64,000 nt of DNA from Haloarcula hispanica ATCC 33960 (GCF_000223905.1 NC_015948.1:2790001-2854000), one strand, 5' to 3'. Positions 23,537 through 32,114 are shown, counted from the first letter of the stretch. Numbers and translations are program-made. Notes: generated by a model from the sequence alone, not told the origin.

Positions 23537-24202
23537 TCAGGCTGACGCGTCGCCCCGGAGCGTCGCCCGAATATCGTCCAGTCCACCGGGGTCGGCCATG
23601 ATCGCGACACTGTCGCCGGGTTCGATTTCCGTCTGTGGGAGCGGAATCGTCATCGGTTCGTGGTCTTTGCCGTGTGCGTAGATGTGTGCGTCTCCTGGTA
23701 GTTCCACCTCGACGACCCGTTTCCCGACGAACGGCGAGTCGTCGGGAATGCGGATACTCGCGACCGAGAGCTGTTCGGTCAGGTCTGCGAGGACGTTGAA
23801 GTCACCGCCCAGCAGTGCCGTCTTCGCGCCGGCCGCGCCCAGCCGCTCGGGATAGATGATCTCGTCCACGTCGGCGGCGTACTTCTCGTATATCTCCTCG
23901 CGGTAGTCGGCGTCGATCCGCAGAACGGTCCGACAGCCGAACTCCTTGCCAATCATGCAGGCGGTGAAGTTCGTGTTCAGGTCGCCCGTGAGGCCGCCGA
24001 TAGCGTCCGCGGTTTCGATGCCGGCATCGATGAGGACGCTCTCCTCGTTGCCGTCACCCTGAATCGTCTCGAACCCGGTCTCCGAGGCCCGTTCGACTTT
24101 CACAGGGTCGTTGTCGACGATAACAACCTCGTGGCCCTCGCTCTGTAGGATCCGTGCGGTCCGGATGCCGACGCGGCCATAGCCAACGATAACGAACTTC
24201 AT
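23537..24202 (-). CDS. TrkA-type NAD-binding potassium uptake regulator
   Basis: A 221-residue RCK protein. The N-terminal Rossmann domain starts MKFVIVGYGRVGIRTARILQ with the GxGxxG variant GYGRVG and the acidic residue at the end of strand 2 (VVIVDNDP). A C-terminal RCK_C/TrkA-C domain occupies about 138-215 (SVASIRIPDDSPFVGKRVVE). Such proteins bind NAD(H) and gate Trk/Ktr potassium channels at the inner face of the membrane. No Trk membrane subunit is adjacent, but two more RCK-containing proteins lie at 33.8 and 37.1 kb. Confidence 0.93.
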   Translation of the reverse strand: MKFVIVGYGRVGIRTARILQSEGHEVVIVDNDPVKVERASETGFETIQGDGNEESVLIDAGIETADAIGGLTGDLNTNFTACMIGKEFGCRTVLRIDADYREEIYEKYAADVDEIIYPERLGAAGAKTALLGGDFNVLADLTEQLSVASIRIPDDSPFVGKRVVEVELPGDAHIYAHGKDHEPMTIPLPQTEIEPGDSVAIMADPGGLDDIRATLRGDASA

Positions 24203-24259
24203 GGACTACGGTACGACGGCCACCATTAAAAATGTGAACGGGTGACAGGGTGGCGCGCG

Positions 24260-25486
24260 TTAGCCTTCTGTCGTCGCGGCTTCTTCGGTCGCGTTGTCCG
24301 TTTCGTCAGTCTCGTCGCTTTCGTCAGTCTCCTCGGTTCCGTCTTCGGTCTCGTCTGCTGGCGGCTCTTCAGTCTCGTCTACTGGCGGCTCCTCCGTTTC
24401 GCCTTCGGTCGGCTCCTCAGTCTCGTTCGCGGGCGGCTCTTCCGTTTCGCCTTCGGTCGGTTCTTCAGTTTCGTCCGCTGGTGGTTCTTCGGTTTCGTTC
24501 GCGGGCGGCTCCTCGGTTTCGTCCGCTGGTGGTTCTTCGGTTTCGTTCGCGGGCGGCTCCTCGGTTTCGTCCGCTGGTGGTTCTTCGGTTTCGTTCTCAG
24601 CCGGTTCTTCAGTTTCGTCCGCTGGTGGTTCTTCAGTTTCGTTCGCGGGCGGCTCCTCGGTTTCGTTCGCGGGCGGCTCTTCAGTCTCGTTCGCGGGCGG
24701 CTCTTCAGTCTCGTTCGCCGGCGGCTCTTCGGTCACGTCCTCAGTCGGTTCTTCAGTCTCGTCTTCAGTCGGCTCTTCGGGCACATCGACGGCTGAGTCG
24801 ATGGTTATCTCGGCGAACGCACCGTCGTCGCGCGTGAAGACGCTATGAGTGTACGTATCCGGCTCGACGCCGGTCGTGTCAACGGTGAACGTCACGTCAG
24901 TGGATTCGTTCGCGTCGAGGGTCACAGACTCGGAGGCCAGCGGCTGGCCACCCAGTCGGAACTCGACGGCCTGTGTCGTGTTGAAGTCGTTCGGGTTGGC
25001 GACGGTCGCGTCGACAGTGATGTTGTCACCGGCGGTAGCGTTCGTCGGTGCGTCGAGGCTCTCCAGGGTGAACGATTCAGAGACGGTAACTGGAGCGACC
25101 TGCCCGTCGTCGCTGGTGAAGACACCGTGGCGGTAGTCACCGGGCGCGACGCCGGTCGTGTCCGCTGAGAACTGGACTGTGGTGGTCTCGTTGGGCTCAA
25201 GCGTGACGAGCGTCCGGTCGACGACAGCCCCGTCGAACCGGAACGCCACGGATTCAGTCACTGTAGTGTTCTCGTTGTTCGTGACCGTCGCGGCCACGTC
25301 AGCAGTCGAGTTCGGTGCGACGCTCTCCGGGGCGGTCAGGGAATCGACTGCGACGCCTGTGTTCCCGGCTTGTTCTGACGGCGATTCCTGTTGCGCTGTC
25401 ACGCCCGGTACAGCCCCGACCTGTGCGGTGAGGCCGCCGACGACGAGTAGCGCAGCGAAAACGGCGAGTGTGCGTGTGCGTATCAT
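24260..25486 (-). CDS. Secreted protein with two CARDB-like domains and a Glu/Pro repeat tail
   Basis: A 408-residue exported protein. A Sec-type signal peptide spans about residues 1-31 (MIRTRTLAVFAALLVVGGL ... VTAQQ). Two beta-sandwich CARDB-like domains follow (about 48-135 and 140-228), each ending in a TTGVxPxxYxHxVFTxDDG motif. The last 175 residues are a tandem repeat of eight-residue units of the type ETEEPPAN/ETEEPPAD and end in a Glu/Asp/Thr tail. There is no C-terminal membrane anchor or PGF motif. Likely cell-surface or secreted; function unknown. An ATG at 25486 is used; the longer frame adds a basic N-terminus that would spoil the signal peptide. Confidence 0.8.
   Translation of the reverse strand: MIRTRTLAVFAALLVVGGLTAQVGAVPGVTAQQESPSEQAGNTGVAVDSLTAPESVAPNSTADVAATVTNNENTTVTESVAFRFDGAVVDRTLVTLEPNETTTVQFSADTTGVAPGDYRHGVFTSDDGQVAPVTVSESFTLESLDAPTNATAGDNITVDATVANPNDFNTTQAVEFRLGGQPLASESVTLDANESTDVTFTVDTTGVEPDTYTHSVFTRDDGAFAEITIDSAVDVPEEPTEDETEEPTEDVTEEPPANETEEPPANETEEPPANETEEPPANETEEPPADETEEPAENETEEPPADETEEPPANETEEPPADETEEPPANETEEPPADETEEPTEGETEEPPANETEEPTEGETEEPPVDETEEPPADETEDGTEETDESDETDETDNATEEAATTEG
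24341..24790 (-). repeat. 24-base coding tandem repeats
   Basis: About 18 units of 24 bases encode eight-residue Glu-Glu-Pro-Pro repeats. Several adjacent units are identical at DNA level or alternate in a 48-base period (for example GTTCGCGGGCGGCTCCTCGG followed by the GTCCGCTGGTGGTTCTTCGG type). High identity implies recent expansion and likely length variation between strains. Confidence 0.9.
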
Positions 25487-25855
25487 GATGCGGTTCTGCG
25501 GTGATCGGAAGGCAATGCGAACGATGCAACGGGTGAGGGACACATAAACTGGCGAGACAGTTCAATAGGACATAATAACCTGCTAAGCCGTCATCTGTTA
25601 CTGCCGGCTCGGGAAAGTGAGACTGAGCGACACTTACTCAGTGTTAAATTGTTTTGCTGGTGGTTAAGGTCTCGACGGAGAAGCGCGCGAGACAGTGTGT
25701 GACGCCGGAAAGCAGCCGCCATTACCGGTCAGTAGAAACAGCCATGTCACATCCCGACACACAAACGAGCGGCGCAGTGACAAGACGAAGAGTGCTACCG
25801 CTCCTGTGACGACACCCTTTCGACACCGGTTTACCCGTCGACAGTAGAGGATTCG
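25487..25855. other. Intergenic region between repeat protein and RNase Z
   Basis: 369 bases without a convincing gene. CACATAAACT (25541-25550), read on the minus strand, is a possible TATA box for the secreted protein. A 21-codon frame at 25744 lacks support. A weak ACACT/AGTGT inverted repeat lies near 25630. No promoter for RNase Z stands out. Confidence 0.5.
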
Positions 25856-26791
25856 ATGACTATGCGCGTGACGTTTCTCGGGACGAGTGGGGCCGTGCCG
25901 ACGACCCAGCGCAACACGAGCAGCATCTTCGTCAATCGCGACGGCGACTACCTGCTCTTCGACTGCGGCGAGGGCACACAGCGGCAGATGATGCGCTACG
26001 GCACCGGCTTCGCTATCGACCACCTGTTCGTCACGCATCTCCACGGCGACCACGTCCTCGGGATTCCGGGGCTGCTCCAGACGTGGGATTTCAACGAACG
26101 GGAGCGCGCCATCGCCATCCACACGCCGGCGGGCACGCGCGGGAACATCAAACAGCTAATCCAGGCCAACGGGACGACACCCTCGTTTCCCGTCCGCATC
26201 AACGAGGTGTCGGCCGGAGACGTAGTCCTCGACCGGTCGGAGTACGAGATCCGCGCCATCGAAACCGAACACCGGTGTGCTAGCGTCGGCTACGTCCTCG
26301 ATGAGGACGACCGGAAGGGGAAGTTCGACCGGGAGAAAGCCGAAGAGGAGTTCGGTATCCCGCCAGGGCCGAAGTACTCCAAGCTCCACCGCGGCGAGGC
26401 CGTCGAACACGATGGTGAAACTATCCAGCCGGAGGCCGTCGTCGGTCCAGCCCGTCCCGGCCGGCGGTTCGTCTACACCGGCGACACGCTGCCGACAGAG
26501 AGCGTCATCGAAGCGAGCGAGGACGCAGACCTCCTCGTCCACGACGCTACCTTCGCCGAGGACCGGAAAGAGCGAGCGAAGGCGACGGCGCACTCAACCG
26601 CCCGGGAAGCCGCCGACGTGGCGCGGCAGGCCGGCGCGTCGACGCTGGCACTGACCCATATTTCGACCCGCTACGCCGCGAGCGCCGACGAGCTAGTCGA
26701 CGAAGCCCGGGACGCGTTCGACGGCGAGGTCGTGCTCGCCGAAGACGGGATGGAGCGCCGTGTCGAGTTCCCGGACGCAGACGAGTACTGA
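25856..26791 (+). CDS. rnz: Ribonuclease Z (tRNase Z)
   Basis: A 311-residue metallo-beta-lactamase-fold endonuclease that removes 3' trailers from tRNA precursors, needed because the tRNA genes here lack encoded CCA. Motifs: FLGTSGAVPTTQRNTSS (7-23), the zinc site HLHGDH (61-66), GFAIDHLFVTH, the PGPKYSKLHRGE region before the YTGDTLP motif, LLVHDATF and LALTHIS. Either ATG 25856 or 25862 could be the start; the first gives MTMRVTFLGT. Confidence 0.96.
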   Translation: MTMRVTFLGTSGAVPTTQRNTSSIFVNRDGDYLLFDCGEGTQRQMMRYGTGFAIDHLFVTHLHGDHVLGIPGLLQTWDFNERERAIAIHTPAGTRGNIKQLIQANGTTPSFPVRINEVSAGDVVLDRSEYEIRAIETEHRCASVGYVLDEDDRKGKFDREKAEEEFGIPPGPKYSKLHRGEAVEHDGETIQPEAVVGPARPGRRFVYTGDTLPTESVIEASEDADLLVHDATFAEDRKERAKATAHSTAREAADVARQAGASTLALTHISTRYAASADELVDEARDAFDGEVVLAEDGMERRVEFPDADEY

Positions 26792-26833
26792 TGAGATAGT
26801 GCAGCATTTATTCCTCGAAGCGATAACGAAGCC

Positions 26834-27907
26834 ATGACACACAGATTAGTCCACGTCGGTCTGGGGGGCCAGGGGTCCACCTGGGCGACAGACGCGATTC
26901 CGCCGAACGTTCACGATGACCGAATCGAGGTCGTCGCCGCGGTCGACACCGACCCGGAACGACACGAGCTGGCAGAGCAAGAACTCGGACTGTCGCCCGA
27001 GGAGTGCTACACCGACCTCGAAACCGCGCTCTCGGAGCGGCCGGCCGACATCTGTTCTATCGTGACGCCGCCGTCGACCCACGAGGCCGTCGTGGAGACG
27101 GCGCTCGCCCACGACCTGCATATCATCTCGGAGAAGCCGATTGCCGACACACTGGAGGCGTCGGTCCGGGTGGCCGAGAAGGTGGAGAAGGCCGGCAAGA
27201 AGATGGGGATCACGATGAGCCACCGGTTCGACCGGGACAAGACGACGTTCCGCCGGGCCGTTGAGGAGGCCGGCGACATCGATTATCTGACGGCTCGGTA
27301 CACGGGCAACGTCCGCGAGCGAGGTTTCTACGCCGACTACGTCTACGAAATGGAGAACATGCTCCTGCTCGACGGCGCAATCCACCACCTCGACATCCTC
27401 GCGTCGCTGGCCGATTCGCCCTGCGAGCGGGTGTACGCCGAGACGTGGACACCCGAGGAGGCCGACTACGACGGTGACTGCAGCGGCCTCGTGACGCTGC
27501 ATTTCGCCGACGGGACCCGTGCACAGTACGAGGGCAGTTACGCCAACGCGACGACGCTGAACGGCTGGGGGCACGAGCAGTTCCGCGCCGAATGTTCGGA
27601 CCAGACGGTCCTCCTCGACCGCCGCGATGTCGAGCGGTTCCACGCCGACGCGTACGACACCGGGAACTTCGAGAGCATCGGCAAGGGCGACGGCGAGGCG
27701 GTGCCGCTGGCCGAACGGCCCCACTGGAAGAACGCCTGGCTCATCGAGCAGTTCTGTGACTGGGTCGACGGCGGCGAGCCGATGCCGACGAACGTCGACA
27801 GCGTCCTCCAGTCGATGGCTATCGTCTTCGCCGCCATCGAGAGCAGCGCGACCGGCGAGGCCGTCGACGTGCAGGCGCTGCTCGACGACGCCCGCGCGAA
27901 CGCCTGA
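26834..27907 (+). CDS. Gfo/Idh/MocA-family oxidoreductase
   Basis: A 357-residue NAD(P)-dependent oxidoreductase. The N-terminal Rossmann fold (about 1-125) has GLGGQGSTWATD and the family EKP motif in IISEKPIADTLEAS. The C-terminal beta-sheet domain includes GAIHHLDILASL, where the His pair is in the usual catalytic position. Substrates of the family include sugars and inositols; nothing adjacent indicates which. It is separated by nine bases from a convergent DJ-1-type gene. Confidence 0.9.
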   Translation: MTHRLVHVGLGGQGSTWATDAIPPNVHDDRIEVVAAVDTDPERHELAEQELGLSPEECYTDLETALSERPADICSIVTPPSTHEAVVETALAHDLHIISEKPIADTLEASVRVAEKVEKAGKKMGITMSHRFDRDKTTFRRAVEEAGDIDYLTARYTGNVRERGFYADYVYEMENMLLLDGAIHHLDILASLADSPCERVYAETWTPEEADYDGDCSGLVTLHFADGTRAQYEGSYANATTLNGWGHEQFRAECSDQTVLLDRRDVERFHADAYDTGNFESIGKGDGEAVPLAERPHWKNAWLIEQFCDWVDGGEPMPTNVDSVLQSMAIVFAAIESSATGEAVDVQALLDDARANA

Positions 27908-27916
27908 TTCCGCGTT

Positions 27917-28528
27917 TTACGCCGATTCGCCGCGGAAGACCTCGCCGCAGGGCTCGTATTCCATCTCCTCACAGACAGCGGCGGCCACGTCCGCGCCCCA
28001 CTCGCGTTCGACGAGGTGGACGGCGAGGTCCAGCCCGGACGTGACGCCGCCACAGGTCAGAACGTCATCGTCGTCGACGACCCGGGCGTCGACAACCGTC
28101 GCGTCGGTCGCCCGCAGGTCCTCGATTGCGCCGCCATGTGTCACCGCTGGCCGGCCATCGAGCAGGCCGGCCCGAGAGAGCACCATCCCGCCGGTACAGA
28201 CGCCGGCAACAGTCGCACCGCGGTCGTGTGCCGCCGCGACGGCGTCGGGCAGGTCGCCGCGTTCGGTCTCCGTCCAGACGCCGGCCTCGCTTCGGTCGTT
28301 CCACCCGCCGCCAGCGACGACGAGCAGGTCCGGGGTCACGTCGGCGAGCAATCCGTCCGGTTCGACTCGAAGCCCGTGGCTCGCAGTGACCGTGTCCGAG
28401 TCGCGCACCGAGCGAAGCGTCACGTCCCACGACGCGCCAGAGCGCGCCGCGTTCTCGAACACCTCGTAGGGCCCGATGGCGTCCAGTTCGTCGAACCCGT
28501 CGAAGCAGGCGATTGCAACAGTGTCCAT
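27917..28528 (-). CDS. DJ-1/PfpI-family protein
   Basis: A 203-residue glutamine amidotransferase-like protein. It begins MDTVAIACFDGFDELDAIGP, with the nucleophile elbow GVCTGGMVLSRAGLL (Cys in AGVCTGG) and the conserved ATHGG-like segment AVTHGGAIEDL. This matches the ThiJ/PfpI subgroup seen in isonitrile hydratase-type proteins and AraC-linked domains. Enzymatic role uncertain. The ATG at 28528 is used; the frame continues far upstream only as antisense to the PhzF gene. Confidence 0.88.
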   Translation of the reverse strand: MDTVAIACFDGFDELDAIGPYEVFENAARSGASWDVTLRSVRDSDTVTASHGLRVEPDGLLADVTPDLLVVAGGGWNDRSEAGVWTETERGDLPDAVAAAHDRGATVAGVCTGGMVLSRAGLLDGRPAVTHGGAIEDLRATDATVVDARVVDDDDVLTCGGVTSGLDLAVHLVEREWGADVAAAVCEEMEYEPCGEVFRGESA

Positions 28529-28636
28529 GCCCTCGATACGGCTGACGGCGAGAAATAGCCCGGTGGCTTCAAGCGACTCGGTACCATCCGACAGGCATCC
28601 GGAGTGTTCTTTGGGAGCGACGCCGAGCGAACAGGT

Positions 28637-29515
28637 ATGTCCCATCCGTTTCACATCGTCGACGTGTTCGCCCGGGAGCGATACGCCGGGAACCAACTCG
28701 CCGTCGTGACCGACGCCGGCGACCTGCACGAGGACGAGATGCAGGCTATCGCCGCGGAGATGGATTACTCGGAGACGACGTTCGTCACCGGCGAACCGAC
28801 CGACGGTGCGTGGCCGGTCCGCATCTTCACTCCGGCGGCCGAGATACCCTTCGCCGGCCACCCGACGCTCGGGACCGCACAGGTCATCCGGGACCACCTG
28901 GCTGACGGGACTCCAGAAACGGTGACGCTGGACTTGCCTGTTGGCGAGGTCCCGGTCGAAGTGCGAGAGCGCGACGGCCGCGAGATCCTGTGGATGACAC
29001 AGCAGGCCCCCGAGTTCGGCGAGCAGTTGACCCACGAGGACCTCGCCGCCGTTCTCGGCCTGCCGGCTGACCGACTGGACCACGACTGGCCGGTCGAAAT
29101 CGTCTCCACGGGGCTGGCGACGATTGTCGTCCCGGTGGCCGACCGCGACGCGCTGGAAGCCATCGACCTGGACCGCGACGCCTACGACGCCGTGACCGGC
29201 GACCGGGACGCGAAGAACGTCCTGGCGGTCTGTCGAGAGCCGCGAAGCGCCGATAACGACCTCGCCGTCCGCGTGTTCGCGCCGTTCTACAACGTGCCGG
29301 AGGACCCCGCGACCGGCTCCTCGAACGGCTGCCTGGCCGCGTATCTCGCCCGCCACGAGATGCTCGGGAGCCCTGCCGTCGAGGCCCGTGTCGAGCAGGG
29401 CTACGAGATGGGGCGACCGTCGCTGTTGCATCTCTCAACTGACGGCAGCGGCGAGGACATCAGCGTCCGAGTCGGCGGCAGCGTCGTCGCCGTCGCTCGC
29501 GGCGACCTGCTCTAA
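28637..29515 (+). CDS. PhzF-family isomerase-like protein
   Basis: A 292-residue PhzF/DapF-fold protein. Family motifs: FARERYAGNQLAVVTDA, ETTFV, FTPAAEIPFAGHPTLGTA (conserved Glu in AEIPFAGHP) and DPATGSSNGCLAAYL. PhzF proteins are isomerases or epimerases of small metabolites; outside phenazine clusters their substrates are unknown, and there is no phenazine gene here. Divergent from the DJ-1-type gene with 108 bases between starts. Confidence 0.92.
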   Translation: MSHPFHIVDVFARERYAGNQLAVVTDAGDLHEDEMQAIAAEMDYSETTFVTGEPTDGAWPVRIFTPAAEIPFAGHPTLGTAQVIRDHLADGTPETVTLDLPVGEVPVEVRERDGREILWMTQQAPEFGEQLTHEDLAAVLGLPADRLDHDWPVEIVSTGLATIVVPVADRDALEAIDLDRDAYDAVTGDRDAKNVLAVCREPRSADNDLAVRVFAPFYNVPEDPATGSSNGCLAAYLARHEMLGSPAVEARVEQGYEMGRPSLLHLSTDGSGEDISVRVGGSVVAVARGDLL

Positions 29516-29574
29516 GTGGCCGTGACAGCCGGGTTTCCGGCACACTCATTTCGCCCCGTCCACAACGCCGCGGC

Positions 29575-29946
29575 ATGGACCTCGCACACACCGCGATCTG
29601 CGTCTCAAACCTCGACCGCGCGATGGAGTTCTACGACGCGCTGGGCTTCGAGGAGACGAATCGGTTCACGCTAGACGGCGTGGAGAACGTCTATCTCGGC
29701 CGAGACGGCGACGGCGACCTGCAACTGCGCTACGATCCCGACCGCACCACCCCGGTCGCGCCGAACCGCGCCGACGTGGACCACATCGCGTTCACCGTCG
29801 ACGATGTCGAGGGGACCTTCGAGACGGCCATCGACGCCGGCGCTGCGCCGGTGCTGGAACCGACTGAAGTCGACGCTGCAGAGGCCTTCGCCGCCTTCGT
29901 CGAGGACCCCGAAGGGTACACACTGGAGTTCTACCGCTGGCTCTGA
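29575..29946 (+). CDS. VOC (glyoxalase-type) protein
   Basis: A 123-residue vicinal-oxygen-chelate protein, one pair of betaalphabetabetabeta modules. MDLAHTAICVSNLDRAMEFY opens the first with metal-site His5, VDHIAFTVDDV the second, and DPEGYTLEFYRWL supplies the terminal Glu. This is the pattern of lactoylglutathione lyase-like proteins; haloarchaea lack glutathione, so the thiol or substrate must differ. Follows the PhzF gene by 59 bases on the same strand. Confidence 0.9.
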   Translation: MDLAHTAICVSNLDRAMEFYDALGFEETNRFTLDGVENVYLGRDGDGDLQLRYDPDRTTPVAPNRADVDHIAFTVDDVEGTFETAIDAGAAPVLEPTEVDAAEAFAAFVEDPEGYTLEFYRWL

Positions 29947-29976
29947 GCGGCGACATCCGCAGCGAACGAGCAGTGC

Positions 29977-31455
29977 TCACCCAAGCAGGGAGCGAACCCG
30001 ACCGCGCCATAGCGCTGCCGTCCGGGTGGCGACGAGTCGAGCCGGTTCGGACACCGCAGCGAGGAAGCCGCCGAAGCCGACGAGGCACGTCACAGCGGCC
30101 GCGCTGGCAACGATTACCGGGGAGAGGCCAGCGCGCGTGAGGCCGGCGACCGCACCGGTCGTGAGTGCGAACGAGACTCCGAGGCCGACAGTGAGATACG
30201 CTGCAACCTTGGGTTCGAGCGGAATCCGGCCGAAGACGGCCCGAGAATAGTAGATGACGTACCCAAAGACGACCAAATTCATGACGCCGTACCCGGCGGC
30301 CCCGGCGACCGCCCCGAACTCCGCCCCGAAGATCGTGGGCACTGGAACGCTGAACGCCAGTCCGTAGAGCTTCGTGCGGAAGCTCACGCTCGGTTTCCCG
30401 ATACCCTCCATGGCGTGTGACGTGAGCGTCCAGAAGCCACGGAGGATGTTCACGCCGCCGACGAGCAGGACAGTCGTCGAGAAGACACCCTCCGAGCCGG
30501 CGAAAGCGATCCGCGCAACCACGTCGTGTGCGGCCAACAGGTAGCCGAAAACGACGAAGGTGACGCCCGTCCCGCCGGTGACCGCCCCGTCGAGGTACGC
30601 GAGTTGCGTGTCACCGGCGGAGGAGTCCCCGCTGACCTTCGTGAGCAGCGGGGAGGAGAGCCGCCAGGAAATCGTCGCGCCGAAGTCAGCGAACCGGTCG
30701 GCGGCCTCGTAGATCCCGACAGCCGCCGGCGTCGCGACGACGCCCAGCACGTACACCGGCATATTGTACGACAGACGGTCCAGCACCTGGTCCGGGACGC
30801 TCCACCTGGCAAAGTTCCAGGCGCGCTCGACGGCGTGTCGGTCCGGCAGCGTCGGGACGACGCCCAGCGCGACGGTCACAGGAACGAGCACCGCCAGCCG
30901 AACCCCGGCCACGACGAGCAGCAGGTCGCCGGCGGTCGTCAGTGTCGGGGCCAGCGCCAGCAGGATAATGAGCTGGATGGCGCTCTGGACGCCGTTAAGC
31001 CACGTCTGTACGCTCGGGTAGCCGATGGCACCGACCAGACTCGTCGCGACCATCGACAGTGCAACCGCAAGGGCGTACAGACCGACAGGCGCGAGCAGTC
31101 CCGGAGACACCACGGTATTGCGGACGATGACGCCGGCCAGCGCGGCCACAGCCACACCGGCGACGAGGAGATAGCCGAGGGCGAATAGCACTGCCAGTCC
31201 GAGATACGGGCCGACAGCTTCGCCCCGTTCGCTGCCGACTTTCTGCAGCGTCTGGCTGATGCCCCGAATCGGACGAAGGACGAGCGAGACCGAGATACTG
31301 ACGAAGAAATACGTCCCGGTCGCTCCAGGCGATGTGACGAACGCGTAGACGATACCGCTGAGAACGAACAGCGTCGTCGAGAACAGCGCCCCGCTGGTCG
31401 TCCGAATAGAGGAGTCCAGCAGGTCTATCTCGTCGCCGTCACGCTGTTCGACCAT
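29977..31455 (-). CDS. Polysaccharide/oligosaccharide flippase-type membrane protein (MATE/Wzx superfamily)
   Basis: A 492-residue integral membrane protein with about 12-14 hydrophobic helices and no large soluble domain. The order of helices and segments such as SIRTTSGALFSTTLFVLSG at the N-terminus, GIYEAADRFADFG and the central GGVNILRGFWTLTSHAMEGI match haloarchaeal lipopolysaccharide/O-antigen flippases. Probable role: moving a lipid-linked glycan across the membrane for surface glycosylation, inferred from family alone as no glycosyltransferase is adjacent. The ATG at 31455 (MVEQRDGDEIDLLD) is used. Confidence 0.85.
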   Translation of the reverse strand: MVEQRDGDEIDLLDSSIRTTSGALFSTTLFVLSGIVYAFVTSPGATGTYFFVSISVSLVLRPIRGISQTLQKVGSERGEAVGPYLGLAVLFALGYLLVAGVAVAALAGVIVRNTVVSPGLLAPVGLYALAVALSMVATSLVGAIGYPSVQTWLNGVQSAIQLIILLALAPTLTTAGDLLLVVAGVRLAVLVPVTVALGVVPTLPDRHAVERAWNFARWSVPDQVLDRLSYNMPVYVLGVVATPAAVGIYEAADRFADFGATISWRLSSPLLTKVSGDSSAGDTQLAYLDGAVTGGTGVTFVVFGYLLAAHDVVARIAFAGSEGVFSTTVLLVGGVNILRGFWTLTSHAMEGIGKPSVSFRTKLYGLAFSVPVPTIFGAEFGAVAGAAGYGVMNLVVFGYVIYYSRAVFGRIPLEPKVAAYLTVGLGVSFALTTGAVAGLTRAGLSPVIVASAAAVTCLVGFGGFLAAVSEPARLVATRTAALWRGRVRSLLG

Positions 31456-31530
31456 CGACCGAGTATCAGGGCTGTGGGCGGGAAAACGGTGCGGTGGTTG
31501 CACTGGCAGTCGGAACAGCAATGTGACAGG

Positions 31531-31799
31531 CGCTATCGCTCCTCACTCGCAGTCAGTCACAGAAAATCTCTGTTCACGGCTCACTTCGTTCGCCGTTCGC
31601 GTTTCCGGAGGTTCTCACTTCGTTCGAACCTCACTACGCCAGGACTGGGATTTGAACCGATGGCGAGACGTTCCGGGGTGCTCGCTTCGCTGTGCTCCCG
31701 GGGCTGCGACTCGCGTGCTCAAATTCCAGTCAGTGTACGTTTCGTGACTGCTGGCTCGCTCGTCGCTGTCGCTCCTCACTCGCAGTCAGTCACAGAAAA
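31531..31799. repeat. Direct repeats and partial tRNA-Ser copies downstream of tRNA-Ser
   Basis: The 344 bases between the flippase and tRNA-Ser carry no gene. Bases 31637-31658 repeat exactly 22 bases of the tRNA 3' end and discriminator (31800-31821). Bases 31719-31731 are a 12/13 inverted T-arm copy. A 31-base sequence at 31536-31566 recurs exactly at 31769-31799, directly against the tRNA, and extends to 36 bases with one mismatch. Confidence 0.85.
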
Positions 31800-31881
31800 C
31801 GCCAGGACTGGGATTTGAACCCAGAATCCCGAAAGGGAACACGCTTTCCAGGCGTGCGCCTTACCGTTCGGCCATCCTGGC
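31800..31881 (-). tRNA. tRNA-Ser (anticodon GGA)
   Basis: The reverse complement folds as a class II tRNA: acceptor GCCAGGA/TCCTGGC, D arm GCC...GGC, anticodon stem CACGC/GCGTG around CTGGAAA (anticodon GGA, reads TCC/TCT), a long variable arm (about 31827-31841), and T arm CTGGG-TTCAAAT-CCCAG. The discriminator is G, as required by seryl-tRNA synthetase. CCA is not encoded. Confidence 0.95.
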
Positions 31882-31910
31882 ACGTATTTCGAGAGTGCGA
31901 GGGCGGGCGA

Positions 31911-32114
31911 TTAAGGGCTTTCGTTTCCGAACAGCCGGGGCTGCATGCGGTAAGAGGCCAGCGTCGCCCCGATACCGACGGCTACGGCGACGCCGGCTTT
32001 GGCTGATATCGACACCGGCGTCCCGGCCAGCAGTTCGTAACCCTGAACGAGAACCAGAAACGCGAGGCCCCCGACGACGCCCCACAGGAGGCTGGCCTTC
32101 GTTCGCGGGTCCAT
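31911..32114 (-). CDS. Small two-helix membrane protein (67 aa)
   Basis: A 67-residue protein starting MDPRTKASLLWGVVGG, with two hydrophobic segments (about 7-28 and 38-54) and a short basic C-terminus. It lies 29 bases upstream of the tRNA-Ser 5' end on the same strand. It resembles the many short haloarchaeal membrane proteins of unknown role. Confidence 0.65.
   Translation of the reverse strand: MDPRTKASLLWGVVGGLAFLVLVQGYELLAGTPVSISAKAGVAVAVGIGATLASYRMQPRLFGNESP

Noticed and set aside
23328-23681. 117-codon plus-strand frame with a TATA-like sequence upstream
   Set aside because: More than a third is antisense to trkA and no domain is recognisable; the palindrome CTACCGGTAG at 23332 is too short to interpret.
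24341-24790. Regular 24-base repeats that could look like a CRISPR array
   Set aside because: They are in frame, have no unique spacers and encode a continuous Glu/Pro repeat tail; no cas gene is nearby.
25744-25809. 21-codon frame before RNase Z
   Set aside because: Too short, no motif, no promoter at a suitable distance.
28529-29431. N-terminal extension of the DJ-1-type gene to 504 codons
   Set aside because: The extra part is antisense to the PhzF gene; the family start is at 28528.
31456-31800. Provirus attachment site at tRNA-Ser
   Set aside because: A direct tRNA 3' copy exists, but no integrase gene lies within the window and the enclosed DNA is only about 140 bases, so this is at most a scar.
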